Under the pieces are notes generated by a model that was not told the DNA's origin, made no database searches, and saw nothing but the letters and a program-made list of their open reading frames with translations. Shown in pieces: positions 31,630 to 41,037 of a stretch of DNA of 64,000 bases. Source of the stretch: Deltaproteobacteria bacterium (GTDB lineage: Bacteria; Myxococcota_A; Polyangia; GCA-2747355); contig JACKDQ010000013.1 of assembly GCA_020633415.1 (NCBI GenBank), forward strand, positions 43,883 through 107,882. The letters are read 5' to 3'. The stretch's first letter is position 1. Each line of letters starts with the position of its first letter. The position numbers and the translations under genes were made by a program.

Positions 31630-34600
31630 ATGCGGGCCATGCCAGCACGTAGCGTAATGCGATGGGACCGAGCGTTGTTGCTGAGTTGCTTCTTCGGCTC
31701 GGGCATGACGTCACTGATCTACGAGCTGATCTGGGTTCGTCGCCTGCAGCTGACCTTCGGTTCGACCAGCTACTCGATCACGACGGTTCTCGCCGCGTTC
31801 ATGGCGGGGCTCGGCATCGGCGGTTTTGTTTTCGGACGCATGATCGATCGCAAGCCCGAGCGGGCGGCGCAGCTTTACGCCTACCTAGAGATCGCGATCG
31901 GTCTTTACGCGCTTCTCTCGCTGGCATTGCTGAGCGGCGTCGAGCAGATCTACGCGGTTGTGCAGCGAAGCATCGGGCTTGGGCCGAAGAGCGCAATGCT
32001 GCTCAAGTTTGCGCTGGCCTTTCCCGTGCTCACCTTTCCCGCCACGTTGATGGGCGGGACACTGCCGGCTTTGGTGCGCGCCTTCGTCGACCGGCGCGGC
32101 TGCCTAGGGCAGCGACTCGGTCAGCTCTACGGCATCAATACGATCGGTGCCGCCGTCGGCACCCTGGCGACCGGCTTCTTCCTACTGCAGTACCTCGGCT
32201 ATTGGCCGAGCATTGCCACCGCAGCTGCACTGAACGGGGTAATCGCCTTGGCTGTGTTGCGACGCCAGCGCTCAAGCTCGCCAACCGCTGCCGTTCCGCC
32301 CTCGGCCAAAGAGGCACCCGCAAAGATGGTACGCCTGCGCGATCATCTCCGACGCAAGGACGTCGCCTTTGCTGCTGCGGCGCTGGTAACCAGCGGGGCC
32401 CTCTCGATGTGCTACGAAGTCGTCTGGTCGCGGCTGCTGGCGCTCGTCGGAGGCTCCTCGAGCTACGCCTTCGCGCTCGTCCTAACGATCTTCTTGCTGG
32501 GCATATCGGGCGGCTCGCTGTTGTTTTCCCGTTGGGCTCGCCAAAAAGAGGCCGACGTAAGCCAGCTGACTTTGCTGCTTGGTCTGCTTGCCGTGTGGGC
32601 AACGATCAGCCTGGCGTTGATCCCACGCTTGCCGGCATGGTTGCTGAGCTTGACACAGATTCCAGGGCTGAGTCTGCCGCGCCTGATCGCGATGCAGGGA
32701 GCGCTAGCCCTCGCGCTGCTTCTCGTCCCGACGCTCCTTTTGGGCGCAGTATTTCCCGTTGCGATTTCAAACATCACCCGCGCCCTGGGCGAAGTCGGCC
32801 GCGATGTCGGTGGCGCCTACCTGGCCAACACGATTGGCGCGATCTGCGGCAGTGTGATCACCGGCCTGCTGTTGATTCCCGCCCTCGGTACGCGGACGAC
32901 CTTGCTCGTTGCTCTCGGTCTAAACCTCGTGATCGTAGCCGCCGGCGTGCTGCTCTTTTCGACCAGCGCGCTGCGGCGCATCCAGGGCCTCGCCGCCCTG
33001 GCCCTGGTCGTCTTGCTCGCCTGGCGCATGCCCGCCTGGCCTGCCCATTTTTACGACGCGGGGCTGGGCTCCCGTCTCGACCAGGTCATGGTGCGCAACG
33101 AACGGCAGCTACAAAAAGAGCTGTTCCGCTCGCCCAGCAAACTGCTCTTTCTACGCGAAGGGGTCAACGCCACGATCTCGGTTCGCCGCTTTAGCAGCGG
33201 CACCAGCCTGCTGATCAACGGTAAGGCGGACGCGTCCGACAGCGGCGACATGAGCACACAAGTCAACTTGGGGCTGATCCCGATGTTGGCTCACCCCAAG
33301 GCCAAGCACGTCGGCGTGATCGGCTGGGGCTCGGGCGTTACCACCGCCGTGACGCTGCAGTTTCCGCGCGTTGAGCAGGTCGAAGCGATCGAGCTCGAGC
33401 AAGCGGTGATCGACGCTTCTCCACTGTTTGCTCACGTCAATCACGGTGCCGAAAGGGACCGCCGCGTGCGCCTCGTTGTCGATGACGCGCGCACGCATTT
33501 TCTCGTTTCCCAACGCCGCTACGACGTGCTGATTTCCGAGCCCTCCAACCCATGGATGCCCGGGATCGCATCGCTGTTCACCCAAGAGTTTTACGCCCAG
33601 GCCAAAAGACGCCTCGCGCCGGGTGGCGTCTTTGGTCAGTGGCTGCAGATCTATCGCCTCGATGCCCCCGCCGTCGCTTCAGTTATTCAGACGCTACTCG
33701 CCTCCTTTGCCGATGTGCAGCTCTGGATGACCGACGCGGGAAACATGATCTTCTTGGCGTCTGAGTCGCCACTGCAGTTCAGCGCTGCGCGCGTCGGCAA
33801 GATCTACGACGAGCGCCCTGCGCTACGCGCACTCGCCGCCGCCTACGGCCCAGGGTCGTCGCCCGATCATTTCTTTGGCAGCTATCTGCTCGACCGCGAT
33901 GCGCTCCGGCGTATCGCCAAGCGCTACGAAAGCAACGTTCTGAGCGATGGGCGCCCGAACTTGGAGTATCGCGCCCTGAGCAGCCTCTATCGTCAAACCC
34001 ACGATCACCTGAGCGCGTTTTGGTCGGCGAAGATGACGCTCGATCGTCGCCTTCCTCCCTTGGTCGGACCAACGCCGGACTTCTTCGTGGCCGTCGAGGG
34101 TGCGACTCAGTTGGTGCGCAACAACCGACCGCTGGCCGCACAGATCTTGGCTTGGGCAAGCGTCATCGATCGCCAGCAGACAGATCGCTCGCCTCGTGCG
34201 TCCAGCCGCGATGGCGGCGAAGCCGCGCCAAACATCGCGCTGCTGCGCTCGGCGACAAGAATCGCCTTGCGGCAAAAAGACAACGCGCGCGCGCTAAAGC
34301 TCGCGGCGACGCTTGTCCAGCGAAGCGCCGACGACAGCGAAGCGCACCTGCTCTACGCCCGAGCTTTGGTCGCCGTCGACCGATTCGAACAGGCGCTGAG
34401 CCAATTGGACGCGATGGGCTCACAGCGTACGATCGCAGCCACCGTCTATCGCATCATCGCGTTAACCGGGCTGCGCCGCATCGATCAGGCCTGGCGGGCG
34501 GTTGGCACCCTGTTCGCTGCCCTTGACAGGCCTCCCACTACTGACGCCGCTGCCCGCGCTGACGCCCAGCGGCTGACCCGGCCGCTTTTGTACCGCGGCA

Positions 34601-34914
34601 CGCTCCGCGCGCTTCTGCAGCTGAGCAGCGACAAGTCGGCAGCGATCGCCCTCTTGCTCGGCAGAAGCGACGAGCACGCCGGCGAGTGGGATCGGCTCAA
34701 CTTGCTGATGGCAGCGCAGATCGACACGGGGGCTGCGCATGAGGCTGCCCGCACCCTCGACGCGATCGAGGCCTATCGACCGATGGCGCGCAGTCACCTG
34801 CGGCGCTGCGCAGCGATCTATCAGCGCGCCGGCCGCCAGCGAGCGGCAACCCGCTGCGAGCGTCTCGCCCAGCAGCTGTTGATCTCGCCCGTGCATCGCG
34901 CCCTTTGGGACTAG
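31630..34914 (+). CDS. Membrane-fused spermidine-synthase-like protein with C-terminal TPR-like region
   Basis: 1094 residues if started at ATG 31630; a GTG at 31537 would add 31 residues of unremarkable sequence. Residues about 15-480 hold two sets of six to seven membrane helices, each opening with the same motif (SGMTSLIYELIWVRRLQLTFG; SGALSMCYEVVWSRLLALVG). The spermidine-synthase-like domain follows (about 500-760): GVIGWGSGVTTAVTL is the AdoMet loop, EAIELEQAVIDASPL and VDDARTHFL the next motifs, and ISEPSNPWMPG the catalytic loop. The last 300 residues are helical repeats (LLYARALVAVDRFEQALSQL). Function unknown; 'fused MFS/spermidine synthase' proteins may act on lipids or polyamines at the membrane. 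Confidence 0.75.
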   Translation: MRAMPARSVMRWDRALLLSCFFGSGMTSLIYELIWVRRLQLTFGSTSYSITTVLAAFMAGLGIGGFVFGRMIDRKPERAAQLYAYLEIAIGLYALLSLALLSGVEQIYAVVQRSIGLGPKSAMLLKFALAFPVLTFPATLMGGTLPALVRAFVDRRGCLGQRLGQLYGINTIGAAVGTLATGFFLLQYLGYWPSIATAAALNGVIALAVLRRQRSSSPTAAVPPSAKEAPAKMVRLRDHLRRKDVAFAAAALVTSGALSMCYEVVWSRLLALVGGSSSYAFALVLTIFLLGISGGSLLFSRWARQKEADVSQLTLLLGLLAVWATISLALIPRLPAWLLSLTQIPGLSLPRLIAMQGALALALLLVPTLLLGAVFPVAISNITRALGEVGRDVGGAYLANTIGAICGSVITGLLLIPALGTRTTLLVALGLNLVIVAAGVLLFSTSALRRIQGLAALALVVLLAWRMPAWPAHFYDAGLGSRLDQVMVRNERQLQKELFRSPSKLLFLREGVNATISVRRFSSGTSLLINGKADASDSGDMSTQVNLGLIPMLAHPKAKHVGVIGWGSGVTTAVTLQFPRVEQVEAIELEQAVIDASPLFAHVNHGAERDRRVRLVVDDARTHFLVSQRRYDVLISEPSNPWMPGIASLFTQEFYAQAKRRLAPGGVFGQWLQIYRLDAPAVASVIQTLLASFADVQLWMTDAGNMIFLASESPLQFSAARVGKIYDERPALRALAAAYGPGSSPDHFFGSYLLDRDALRRIAKRYESNVLSDGRPNLEYRALSSLYRQTHDHLSAFWSAKMTLDRRLPPLVGPTPDFFVAVEGATQLVRNNRPLAAQILAWASVIDRQQTDRSPRASSRDGGEAAPNIALLRSATRIALRQKDNARALKLAATLVQRSADDSEAHLLYARALVAVDRFEQALSQLDAMGSQRTIAATVYRIIALTGLRRIDQAWRAVGTLFAALDRPPTTDAAARADAQRLTRPLLYRGTLRALLQLSSDKSAAIALLLGRSDEHAGEWDRLNLLMAAQIDTGAAHEAARTLDAIEAYRPMARSHLRRCAAIYQRAGRQRAATRCERLAQQLLISPVHRALWD

Positions 34915-35013
34915 CGACAGATGCCGTTGGCCGACAAGCGGCCGGCAGATTTACGATCGACAAGCTGCACCGGGCGAGCGCGTCGCGAGCTTGAATCGCG
35001 TCGGCCGATTCCG

Positions 35014-35634
35014 CTACTTCTTGGCGATCAGAAACAGCGCGTTGTGCTTCTTCGTCGGAGCAATTCGGTCGACCAGCGCAAACCCAGCGTCGAGAAAGGC
35101 GCGCTCCAACTGTTCGACGGAAATGAATTTGACCTTGGGGATCAAACCGAGCGCCCCACCGATCGGCAGGATGTAGCGCCAGGGGGTGAAACCATCGCCC
35201 ATACAGACCGTGCTGGTGGCAAAAACTCCGCCGGGTTTGAGCAACCGGTGTACGCGACGGATCGATGCGGCGTAGTCATCGATCAGGTGGAGCACATTTA
35301 GGCCCAACACCACATCGAACGACGCCTCGACAAGCGGCAAGTCAAACAGCGTGCCGCACTTGAACGTCACATTACTGCAACCGCTATCCGCCAGGCGTTG
35401 CTCGGCGATGCGGATCATCTCGCGCGAGGAGTCGATCGCGATCAGCTCACCCACCTTGGGCGCATGGATGATCGCCGTCGAGCCGGTGCCGCAGCCAAAC
35501 TCAAGCACCCGCGAGCTCGCGTTGAAATACTTCTGCGTTAGATCGAGTTTCTTTTGGTAGGTGGTTGGATCGGCGATCGGCTGTTTGGCATAACGGCGTG
35601 CGTACCAATTCCAAAATCGAATCGAGCTGTCCAT
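35014..35634 (-). CDS. Class I SAM-dependent methyltransferase
   Basis: 206 residues. Motif I is VLEFGCGTGSTAIIHA; motif II is LIAIDSSREMIRIAEQRL; then FDVVLGLNVLHLIDDYAA and VHRLLKPGGVFATST (motifs for the SAM-binding fold). The N-terminal IRFWNWYARRYAKQPIAD resembles the group that methylates small molecules or ubiquinone-like quinones. Substrate cannot be given. It starts 14 bases after the Dyp peroxidase stop on the same strand, so the two form an operon. Confidence 0.85.
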   Translation of the reverse strand: MDSSIRFWNWYARRYAKQPIADPTTYQKKLDLTQKYFNASSRVLEFGCGTGSTAIIHAPKVGELIAIDSSREMIRIAEQRLADSGCSNVTFKCGTLFDLPLVEASFDVVLGLNVLHLIDDYAASIRRVHRLLKPGGVFATSTVCMGDGFTPWRYILPIGGALGLIPKVKFISVEQLERAFLDAGFALVDRIAPTKKHNALFLIAKK

Positions 35635-35648
35635 CGCGCCCTCCAGAC

Positions 35649-36530
35649 TTAGGCTTTAAGCGCGCTCAGGTCAAGGCGACCATCGCGCTGAGGCGGACAC
35701 CAAAAGTAGGCCCCGGAGATCGGTCGTGTGAAACGAAACAGCGCATCGCTCACGCCATCTTCGGCGCCGATCATCCTGCGCAGTTGCGCCTCCATCGCAT
35801 CGAACGAGCGCGCGAAGGCGACAAAGACCAATCCGGCCTGCGCTGCATCAGACCAAGGCATCGAGCGCCGCAGCAAGAACGCCGGCGGCTGAAAATCCTC
35901 CTGTGCGGTGCGTTTAACGTGCGCTGACTGCGGAGCATCAGCGATCTCTTCGTTGTCGCTGATCCGTCGACCGATCACGCGATCGCGCTCCGTGGGGCGC
36001 ATCGCTTCGAGGGCGTCCAGGTCATGAACCCACTGCTGCACCGCGACGAAGCTCGACCCATCCAACCCTACCCCGCGACCGGTGACGAGCGCGACCTCGA
36101 GCGCTTGATCGCCGGTCGGATTCTCGGTGCCGTCTTCGTAGCCGCTGAGGTCACGACTATCGCGATGTAGGAAGGCCTCGATCACGCTCTCCAGCACAAA
36201 TGATTCGCCCAGCGCCTGCTCGATTCGCCGACTCTGATGCAACAGCTCGCCGCGGTCTTGGCCGCCTAACCAAACCCAGAGCGCCATCGGCGTCGACGGA
36301 AACACACCCGCACTGCCGCTAAGCACCGGGTGCTCCTTCAAGCCCTTGATCGTGCCGCCCAGCGCTGTGACGAGCGAGGGCCCAAGGCCCACCACCGTCG
36401 CGGCATCGATCGGTAGCTGCTGCAGCGCCGCGAAAGCCTCTTGCCGATCCAGGTCGTGCTCGGTTTGAAAAAACAGATACCGCGCGTGCTGTGGAACGGC
36501 TTCGATAATGCCCGCTTGCGCTGTCTTCAC
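35649..36530 (-). CDS. Dyp-type heme peroxidase (YfeX-like, class P)
   Basis: 293 residues, normal for the family. The signature GxxDG is SGYEDGTENPTG (distal Asp), the proximal heme His is in QSAHVKRTAQED and the distal Arg in LLRRSMPW. The start MKTAQAGIIEAVPQHARYLF matches YfeX-type proteins, and no signal peptide is present, so it is cytoplasmic or loaded into an encapsulin (none is seen here). It oxidises dyes or porphyrinogens with H2O2. First gene of a two-gene operon with the methyltransferase. Confidence 0.92.
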   Translation of the reverse strand: MKTAQAGIIEAVPQHARYLFFQTEHDLDRQEAFAALQQLPIDAATVVGLGPSLVTALGGTIKGLKEHPVLSGSAGVFPSTPMALWVWLGGQDRGELLHQSRRIEQALGESFVLESVIEAFLHRDSRDLSGYEDGTENPTGDQALEVALVTGRGVGLDGSSFVAVQQWVHDLDALEAMRPTERDRVIGRRISDNEEIADAPQSAHVKRTAQEDFQPPAFLLRRSMPWSDAAQAGLVFVAFARSFDAMEAQLRRMIGAEDGVSDALFRFTRPISGAYFWCPPQRDGRLDLSALKA

Positions 36531-36759
36531 CAGGTACCTCGCCGCTGTTCGAACTCAAGGCCTAGCGCATCTGCTGACAAGACTCCACGCCTTTTGCAGC
36601 CGGCGGGCCGCCTCCGAAAACCAGCTACGCTGTTCGATTTGCCGCGCTCAGGCTCCGCCCGGCCAACCGCTCTTCACACTATCGCTGTGAAATCAGCGCA
36701 GCTGAAGCGGCCGCCAACTGGCATCGATGTTGCTCCGCTTGCTGCCAGGAGGACTGCTC

Positions 36760-37743
36760 GTGCGGATCTTGCTTTTGACTAGTATTGCGCTGACCACGGG
36801 GCTCGCCACAGCCAACGCGGCGAACCCTCGCCCGCAACTCAATCTACATAGCGCGACGCGCGAACAATTGGCAGCGCTGCCCCAGATGACCCGCCAGTTG
36901 GCCAGCGACCTCTTGCGCCACCGCAGCTTCCTCGGCCAGCGCCTTAACAGTATCGACGCGCTCATCGAGGGACCGAAGCACCAGGGCGTGCTGCCCAAGA
37001 ACGTCGTCGATGCGATCCGCCCCTACCTGACGCTCACGCCGGCCGGACAACCGATTCAACGACGCTACTTCGTCCAAAGCATCGAATCGGTCTATAGCAG
37101 CGGCCGCGGCAAGGTCGATTTCCGCCTAACCGAAGCCAATATCGATCACCCCAAACTCAAGCGGCGTCTCAAAGCCGGTACGATCGCCAAGCAGCGCTGG
37201 CTGACGATCGAAAACCCGGTGATAGCCGGTGGGTACGGCTCCGGGCATTTTGACTTCATGGGCAAGCGCTTCGCGATCACTTACGCCTGGCGGGGGATCA
37301 ATGACGGATTTACGATCCGCACTGAGGTCGTCGGCAAGAAACCCTGGAACTCAGTCCTGCTCAAAACGATGCGCCAGGCGCTGGTCAGGGCCGAACACGG
37401 CGGCAAGCTCGAGCAGACCGTCGAGATCCCACGCAGCCAGTATCTGCTCGCGCACTACGGCGTCGCCGACAACAAGCTGAGCACGCTGCGACGCCAGGTG
37501 ATCAAGTCTCGCGCGCAGCTGCGCAAGCGTGCCGAGGGCTTGCTTGCCTCGTTGACCGAGCGAGAACACAAGCGCTGGAGCGCGCAACTGGCCAAGGCGA
37601 CCGGCGCTGGTTTTGGCCAAGCCACCCCGATCACCGACCAAGCCTATGCTGACAGCGTGGCCAAGGGATACAAGCACAAGCGCACCGTCAGCGAAACGCT
37701 CCGCTTCGCTTTTGAGGAGATCAAGCCCGGCGAGTTCAAGTAG
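36760..37743 (+). CDS. Exported protein with an N-terminal helix-hairpin-helix motif
   Basis: 327 residues from GTG 36760, chosen because an AGGAGG lies seven bases upstream; an ATG at 36727 has none. A signal peptide (core LLLTSIALTTGLATANA) precedes NLHSATREQLAALPQMTRQL, a ComEA-like helix-hairpin-helix. The rest (about 90-327) is basic, with beta-like segments (HFDFMGKRFAITYAWRG) and a helical, Arg/Lys-rich C-terminus; no family recognised. The motif in an exported protein suggests DNA or protein contact in the periplasm, as in competence. It is convergent with the next exported-protein gene (8-base gap). Confidence 0.6.
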   Translation: MRILLLTSIALTTGLATANAANPRPQLNLHSATREQLAALPQMTRQLASDLLRHRSFLGQRLNSIDALIEGPKHQGVLPKNVVDAIRPYLTLTPAGQPIQRRYFVQSIESVYSSGRGKVDFRLTEANIDHPKLKRRLKAGTIAKQRWLTIENPVIAGGYGSGHFDFMGKRFAITYAWRGINDGFTIRTEVVGKKPWNSVLLKTMRQALVRAEHGGKLEQTVEIPRSQYLLAHYGVADNKLSTLRRQVIKSRAQLRKRAEGLLASLTEREHKRWSAQLAKATGAGFGQATPITDQAYADSVAKGYKHKRTVSETLRFAFEEIKPGEFK

Positions 37744-37751
37744 TCGCGCAG

Positions 37752-38567
37752 CTAGTGCTTTTGCCGCGCCTGATAGCGCTGCAACATCCGATCGTGCAGC
37801 TCGGAGCGAGTCAGCCCCTGGTAGCTCTTGTAACCCGGGATCGCACCGATCCGCGCGCTCTTGAGCGCGCGAAACGAGGGCAGCTTGCGGATCGCGCTGG
37901 CCAGTTCCTTAGGCAGCACCTTGAGCGAATCGCGGCTGATGTTGAGTGTCAGCGGCACAAGGCTGGTCACTGAGCCGCTGCCCGCATTGGACAGAGAAAC
38001 CTCAATCCCGCGCTTGTCGCTGCGCGTCCTAGCCACCGTAGAACCGAGATCGGTTAGCCGAAGATCAGGCGAAACCAGATCCCCGGCGCTGTTGAATACA
38101 TCGGCCACAGACCAAGACATCGCTTTGAAGCGCTTGACCCAATGGGTGGATCGTTGTTTGGTGCCCAAGTCCCAGTTGTTGATCGCGCCATCTTCGCGAA
38201 CATCCCCGGCGTATTCCTGATAGAATTGCGAGGACAGAATCGCTTGCCACAGCGCGCGATCGCGCGCCCGCTCTTCTTTGACCACCTGTGCCGTTAAGAC
38301 GGTATCGATCGCTTTGAGCAGATCAGCGGTCTTGGTCTCGTAGCGCAGCACGCGCCGGTTGCCGTTGAACGCGATGTCCCGCAGCGCGATTTCCAGCCCA
38401 CTGGGCAAACCAACGAACTGGTCGATCGAGACGTTGGCCAGTTGCTCGGCGGGCAGGTCGAAGCTGATCAGCGTGCGTTCACCGTTGACCGAGAACGTCT
38501 CGGCCCGGGCTTGGGTCAGCGACAAGCTCAACACGACGACCAGACAAAGCGCTCGAAAAACCATCAT
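37752..38567 (-). CDS. Exported protein of unknown function
   Basis: 271 residues with a signal peptide (core ALCLVVVLSLSLTQARA, then ETFSVNG). Two ATGs are adjacent at the start (38567 and 38564); the GGGAG box is closest to the second, so the true start may be one codon later. The mature part alternates beta segments (ERTLISFDLPAEQL, REDGAINNWDLGTKQ) and a helical, basic C-terminus ending YKSYQGLTRSELHDRML. No domain recognised. Close in style to the convergent neighbour gene, possibly acting together in the periplasm. Confidence 0.6.
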   Translation of the reverse strand: MMVFRALCLVVVLSLSLTQARAETFSVNGERTLISFDLPAEQLANVSIDQFVGLPSGLEIALRDIAFNGNRRVLRYETKTADLLKAIDTVLTAQVVKEERARDRALWQAILSSQFYQEYAGDVREDGAINNWDLGTKQRSTHWVKRFKAMSWSVADVFNSAGDLVSPDLRLTDLGSTVARTRSDKRGIEVSLSNAGSGSVTSLVPLTLNISRDSLKVLPKELASAIRKLPSFRALKSARIGAIPGYKSYQGLTRSELHDRMLQRYQARQKH

Positions 38568-38931
38568 CTCCCGTCACTATGCAAGCCCCGCGCCGAGGGA
38601 AACATCTAAAATCGCTGCCTTTTTAGCGGCAGGTCAGGCGGCTCGAGCTGCCGGTTAACCCAGCGCACTGGCCAGCTCGGCCAGGACAGAGCAGGCAAAC
38701 GCGAACGCGCGCCGACGCCTGGCACGCGGCGGCCAAGAGGCAATTGCCGGGCACGGTCGCAAGCTTGCGCAAAAGCAACGACCTGTCGACCAAGGGGCCA
38801 TCAGCCAGCCGTGATCGCCGGCCGATCGCAACGTGAGCAACCTGCGCAGCCGCAAAACCCGAACAGCGAGAGCGAAATTCAACTAGGCCTCAACGCGTAT
38901 TTGGACGACACAACAGCCCGGAGGGTATCCG
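38568..38931. other. Divergent intergenic region, nothing convincing
   Basis: About 360 bases. A small inverted repeat (CTGGCC, loop AGCTC, GGCCAG) is at 38668-38684. Open frames of 75 codons on the minus strand have Arg/Cys-rich shadow-like composition. Promoters for both flanking genes are expected here. Confidence 0.35.
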
Positions 38932-40974
38932 ATGAACCGATCGATCTATCGCTCGCCGCGCGGGGTGCTGCTCGCATTGCCGCTCCTCTTGGCTTGCTGT
39001 GGGACCAACGAAGATCTCCCCAGGGATGCGGCGACCAATGACGCCACACGCCAGCGCGACGGGGCACTACGCCCCGACGCACTGGTCGGCCACCACGACG
39101 CGGCGGACAGCGAACTCGGTCTGAACGACGCGATGAGCCTCCGAGACGCCGCGCTGTCGCCGGCCGACGCGCCGAACGATCTACGCGCCAGCGACGCTGG
39201 GCCAATAGACAGTGCGACCGACGCGATCAGCAGCGACGGGCCACCAGCGTCAAACGCGCGGGGACAATGCAATGCCGCGGGCTGGTGCTTGGATAACCCG
39301 CTTCCCTTCAGCTCAGCGCCAGCAAACATTTCGGCCAGCGCCATCGATGACGTCTGGGCCGTCGCGCGCGGTGGCCGGGTAGCGCGCTATGATGGAAGCC
39401 AGTGGATTCCCGTCGACGTGGCTACGACGGCCGACCTGACCGATGTCTGGGTCGAAAGCAGCAGTCGCAGCTGGATCGTCGGCAAGACCGGCAACTCAGG
39501 TCTGGTGGTGCGCGTCGATCGTGGTAGCGGCGGCCCAACAAGCTATAGCGCCCCCTATGCGCTTAACGCAGTGCACGGCGTCGCCGGCCAAGCGACCTGG
39601 GCGGTGGGCAACTACGGCACGATCTTCCGGCTTCGCAATAGTGGTCCACCCGATTTGGCCAAGACACCAACGATCCAAAACCTGCGCGCCGTCTTCGTGC
39701 TCAACGCCAAAGAAGCTTGGGCGGTCGGCACCGCCGGCATGATCCTGCACTACGACGGTGTGGCTTGGCTGTCGGTCGCCAGCGGCGTCAGCGTAACGCT
39801 GACAGGGGTTTGGGCAGCGAGTTCCAACGATGTTTGGGCCGTCGGTGAAAACGGCACGATCCTCCATTTTGATGGCAGCAAGTGGCTGCCGTTGACGTTC
39901 AGCCCGACCCAGCAAACCATCGCCGATGTTTACGGCGTCAGTGCTAAGCAGGTCTATATCGTCGCCGACCCCGGCGCTGGCGACCACAGCGTCTATCGCT
40001 TCGACGGGACGCAATTCGCGCCGATCGCCAACGGGGATCCGGCGAGGCTATCGTTTCACACGTTGTGGGCAAACAGCAGCGAGTTGTGGACCGCCGGCTA
40101 CCGTGCTGGTGGCCCAAGCATTCGTCGATTGCGTGGCGGAACATGGCAGGACATTTCGGTCGGACCGGTCGACGACTTGAGAGCAGTGGCCGCCATCTCG
40201 CCCGATCGCGCGATCGCTGTCGGCGACAAAGGTCTGGTCTTGCAGCGCGATCAAACCGGATGGAAAGCGCAACGCGTTGGCAAAGAAGATCTGTGGGATG
40301 TCTATGCGACGAGCGCAAACAACATCTGGGCGGTCGGCAGGAACCGATTTGTAGTTCAATATGACGGCGCGCAATGGAAAACTCACGCGCCCCAGCTCAG
40401 CGGCGAGGCGCTGGCCGTCTGGACCTCAGCCAAAGACGATGTCTGGGTCGCTTCGTCATCGGGCGACGTAGAGCGGTTCGACGGCCAAAAATGGACGGGG
40501 GCGACAAAGCTCACGACAGCGTCGATCGGCGCGATCCATGGCATCAGCAAGACCGACAGCTATGCGGTCTCGTCGCAAGGGGAGATCTTCCACTTTAACG
40601 GCACGCAGTGGACCCCGATCAAGTCCGGGACAACCTTTGCGCTGCGGGACATTTGGGCGGTCGACGCGCAAAAAGTCTGGATCGTCGGCGACGGCGGCAC
40701 GGTGCTGCTGGGCAATCACAAAAGCGGCTTCACCAAAGGCACCAGCAGTGCAAGCGGCGACCTGATCAGTGTGGCTGCCGACGCAAAAGGCGAAACCTGG
40801 GCGCTCGCTTGGAGCGGCGCCGCCTTTCGCTGGACCGGGCTAACCTGGAAACGCGTCGATATCGAGCCCCCACCCTCGTTTGGCAACGGCTGGCTCGTCG
40901 ATCTCGGCGGGGGACCACAAGGCGGGATCTGGGCAACCGGCGCGACCGGTCGGGTCTACCGATTCAACCCGTGA
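38932..40974 (+). CDS. Lipoprotein with repeated propeller-type blades
   Basis: 680 residues, GGAGG upstream. The lipobox is LLLACC (Cys23 or next), then an Asp/Ala-rich linker to about residue 110. The rest is a run of about 12 blades with a common core, 'DVWAVG..G.I.H(F/Y)DG..W': examples DVWAVGENGTILHFDGSKW, EAWAVGTAGMILHYDG, NIWAVGRNRFVVQYDG. Each blade is 45-50 residues, so one large or two smaller propellers are likely. Common in myxobacterial surface proteins; binding rather than catalysis is expected. Isolated on its strand. Confidence 0.75.
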   Translation: MNRSIYRSPRGVLLALPLLLACCGTNEDLPRDAATNDATRQRDGALRPDALVGHHDAADSELGLNDAMSLRDAALSPADAPNDLRASDAGPIDSATDAISSDGPPASNARGQCNAAGWCLDNPLPFSSAPANISASAIDDVWAVARGGRVARYDGSQWIPVDVATTADLTDVWVESSSRSWIVGKTGNSGLVVRVDRGSGGPTSYSAPYALNAVHGVAGQATWAVGNYGTIFRLRNSGPPDLAKTPTIQNLRAVFVLNAKEAWAVGTAGMILHYDGVAWLSVASGVSVTLTGVWAASSNDVWAVGENGTILHFDGSKWLPLTFSPTQQTIADVYGVSAKQVYIVADPGAGDHSVYRFDGTQFAPIANGDPARLSFHTLWANSSELWTAGYRAGGPSIRRLRGGTWQDISVGPVDDLRAVAAISPDRAIAVGDKGLVLQRDQTGWKAQRVGKEDLWDVYATSANNIWAVGRNRFVVQYDGAQWKTHAPQLSGEALAVWTSAKDDVWVASSSGDVERFDGQKWTGATKLTTASIGAIHGISKTDSYAVSSQGEIFHFNGTQWTPIKSGTTFALRDIWAVDAQKVWIVGDGGTVLLGNHKSGFTKGTSSASGDLISVAADAKGETWALAWSGAAFRWTGLTWKRVDIEPPPSFGNGWLVDLGGGPQGGIWATGATGRVYRFNP

Positions 40975-41037
40975 GCGAGTCGGCGATACGTTGCTCGGTC
41001 GCGCCGCTGAACCTGCTGCTGCGCGGCCACATCCAAC

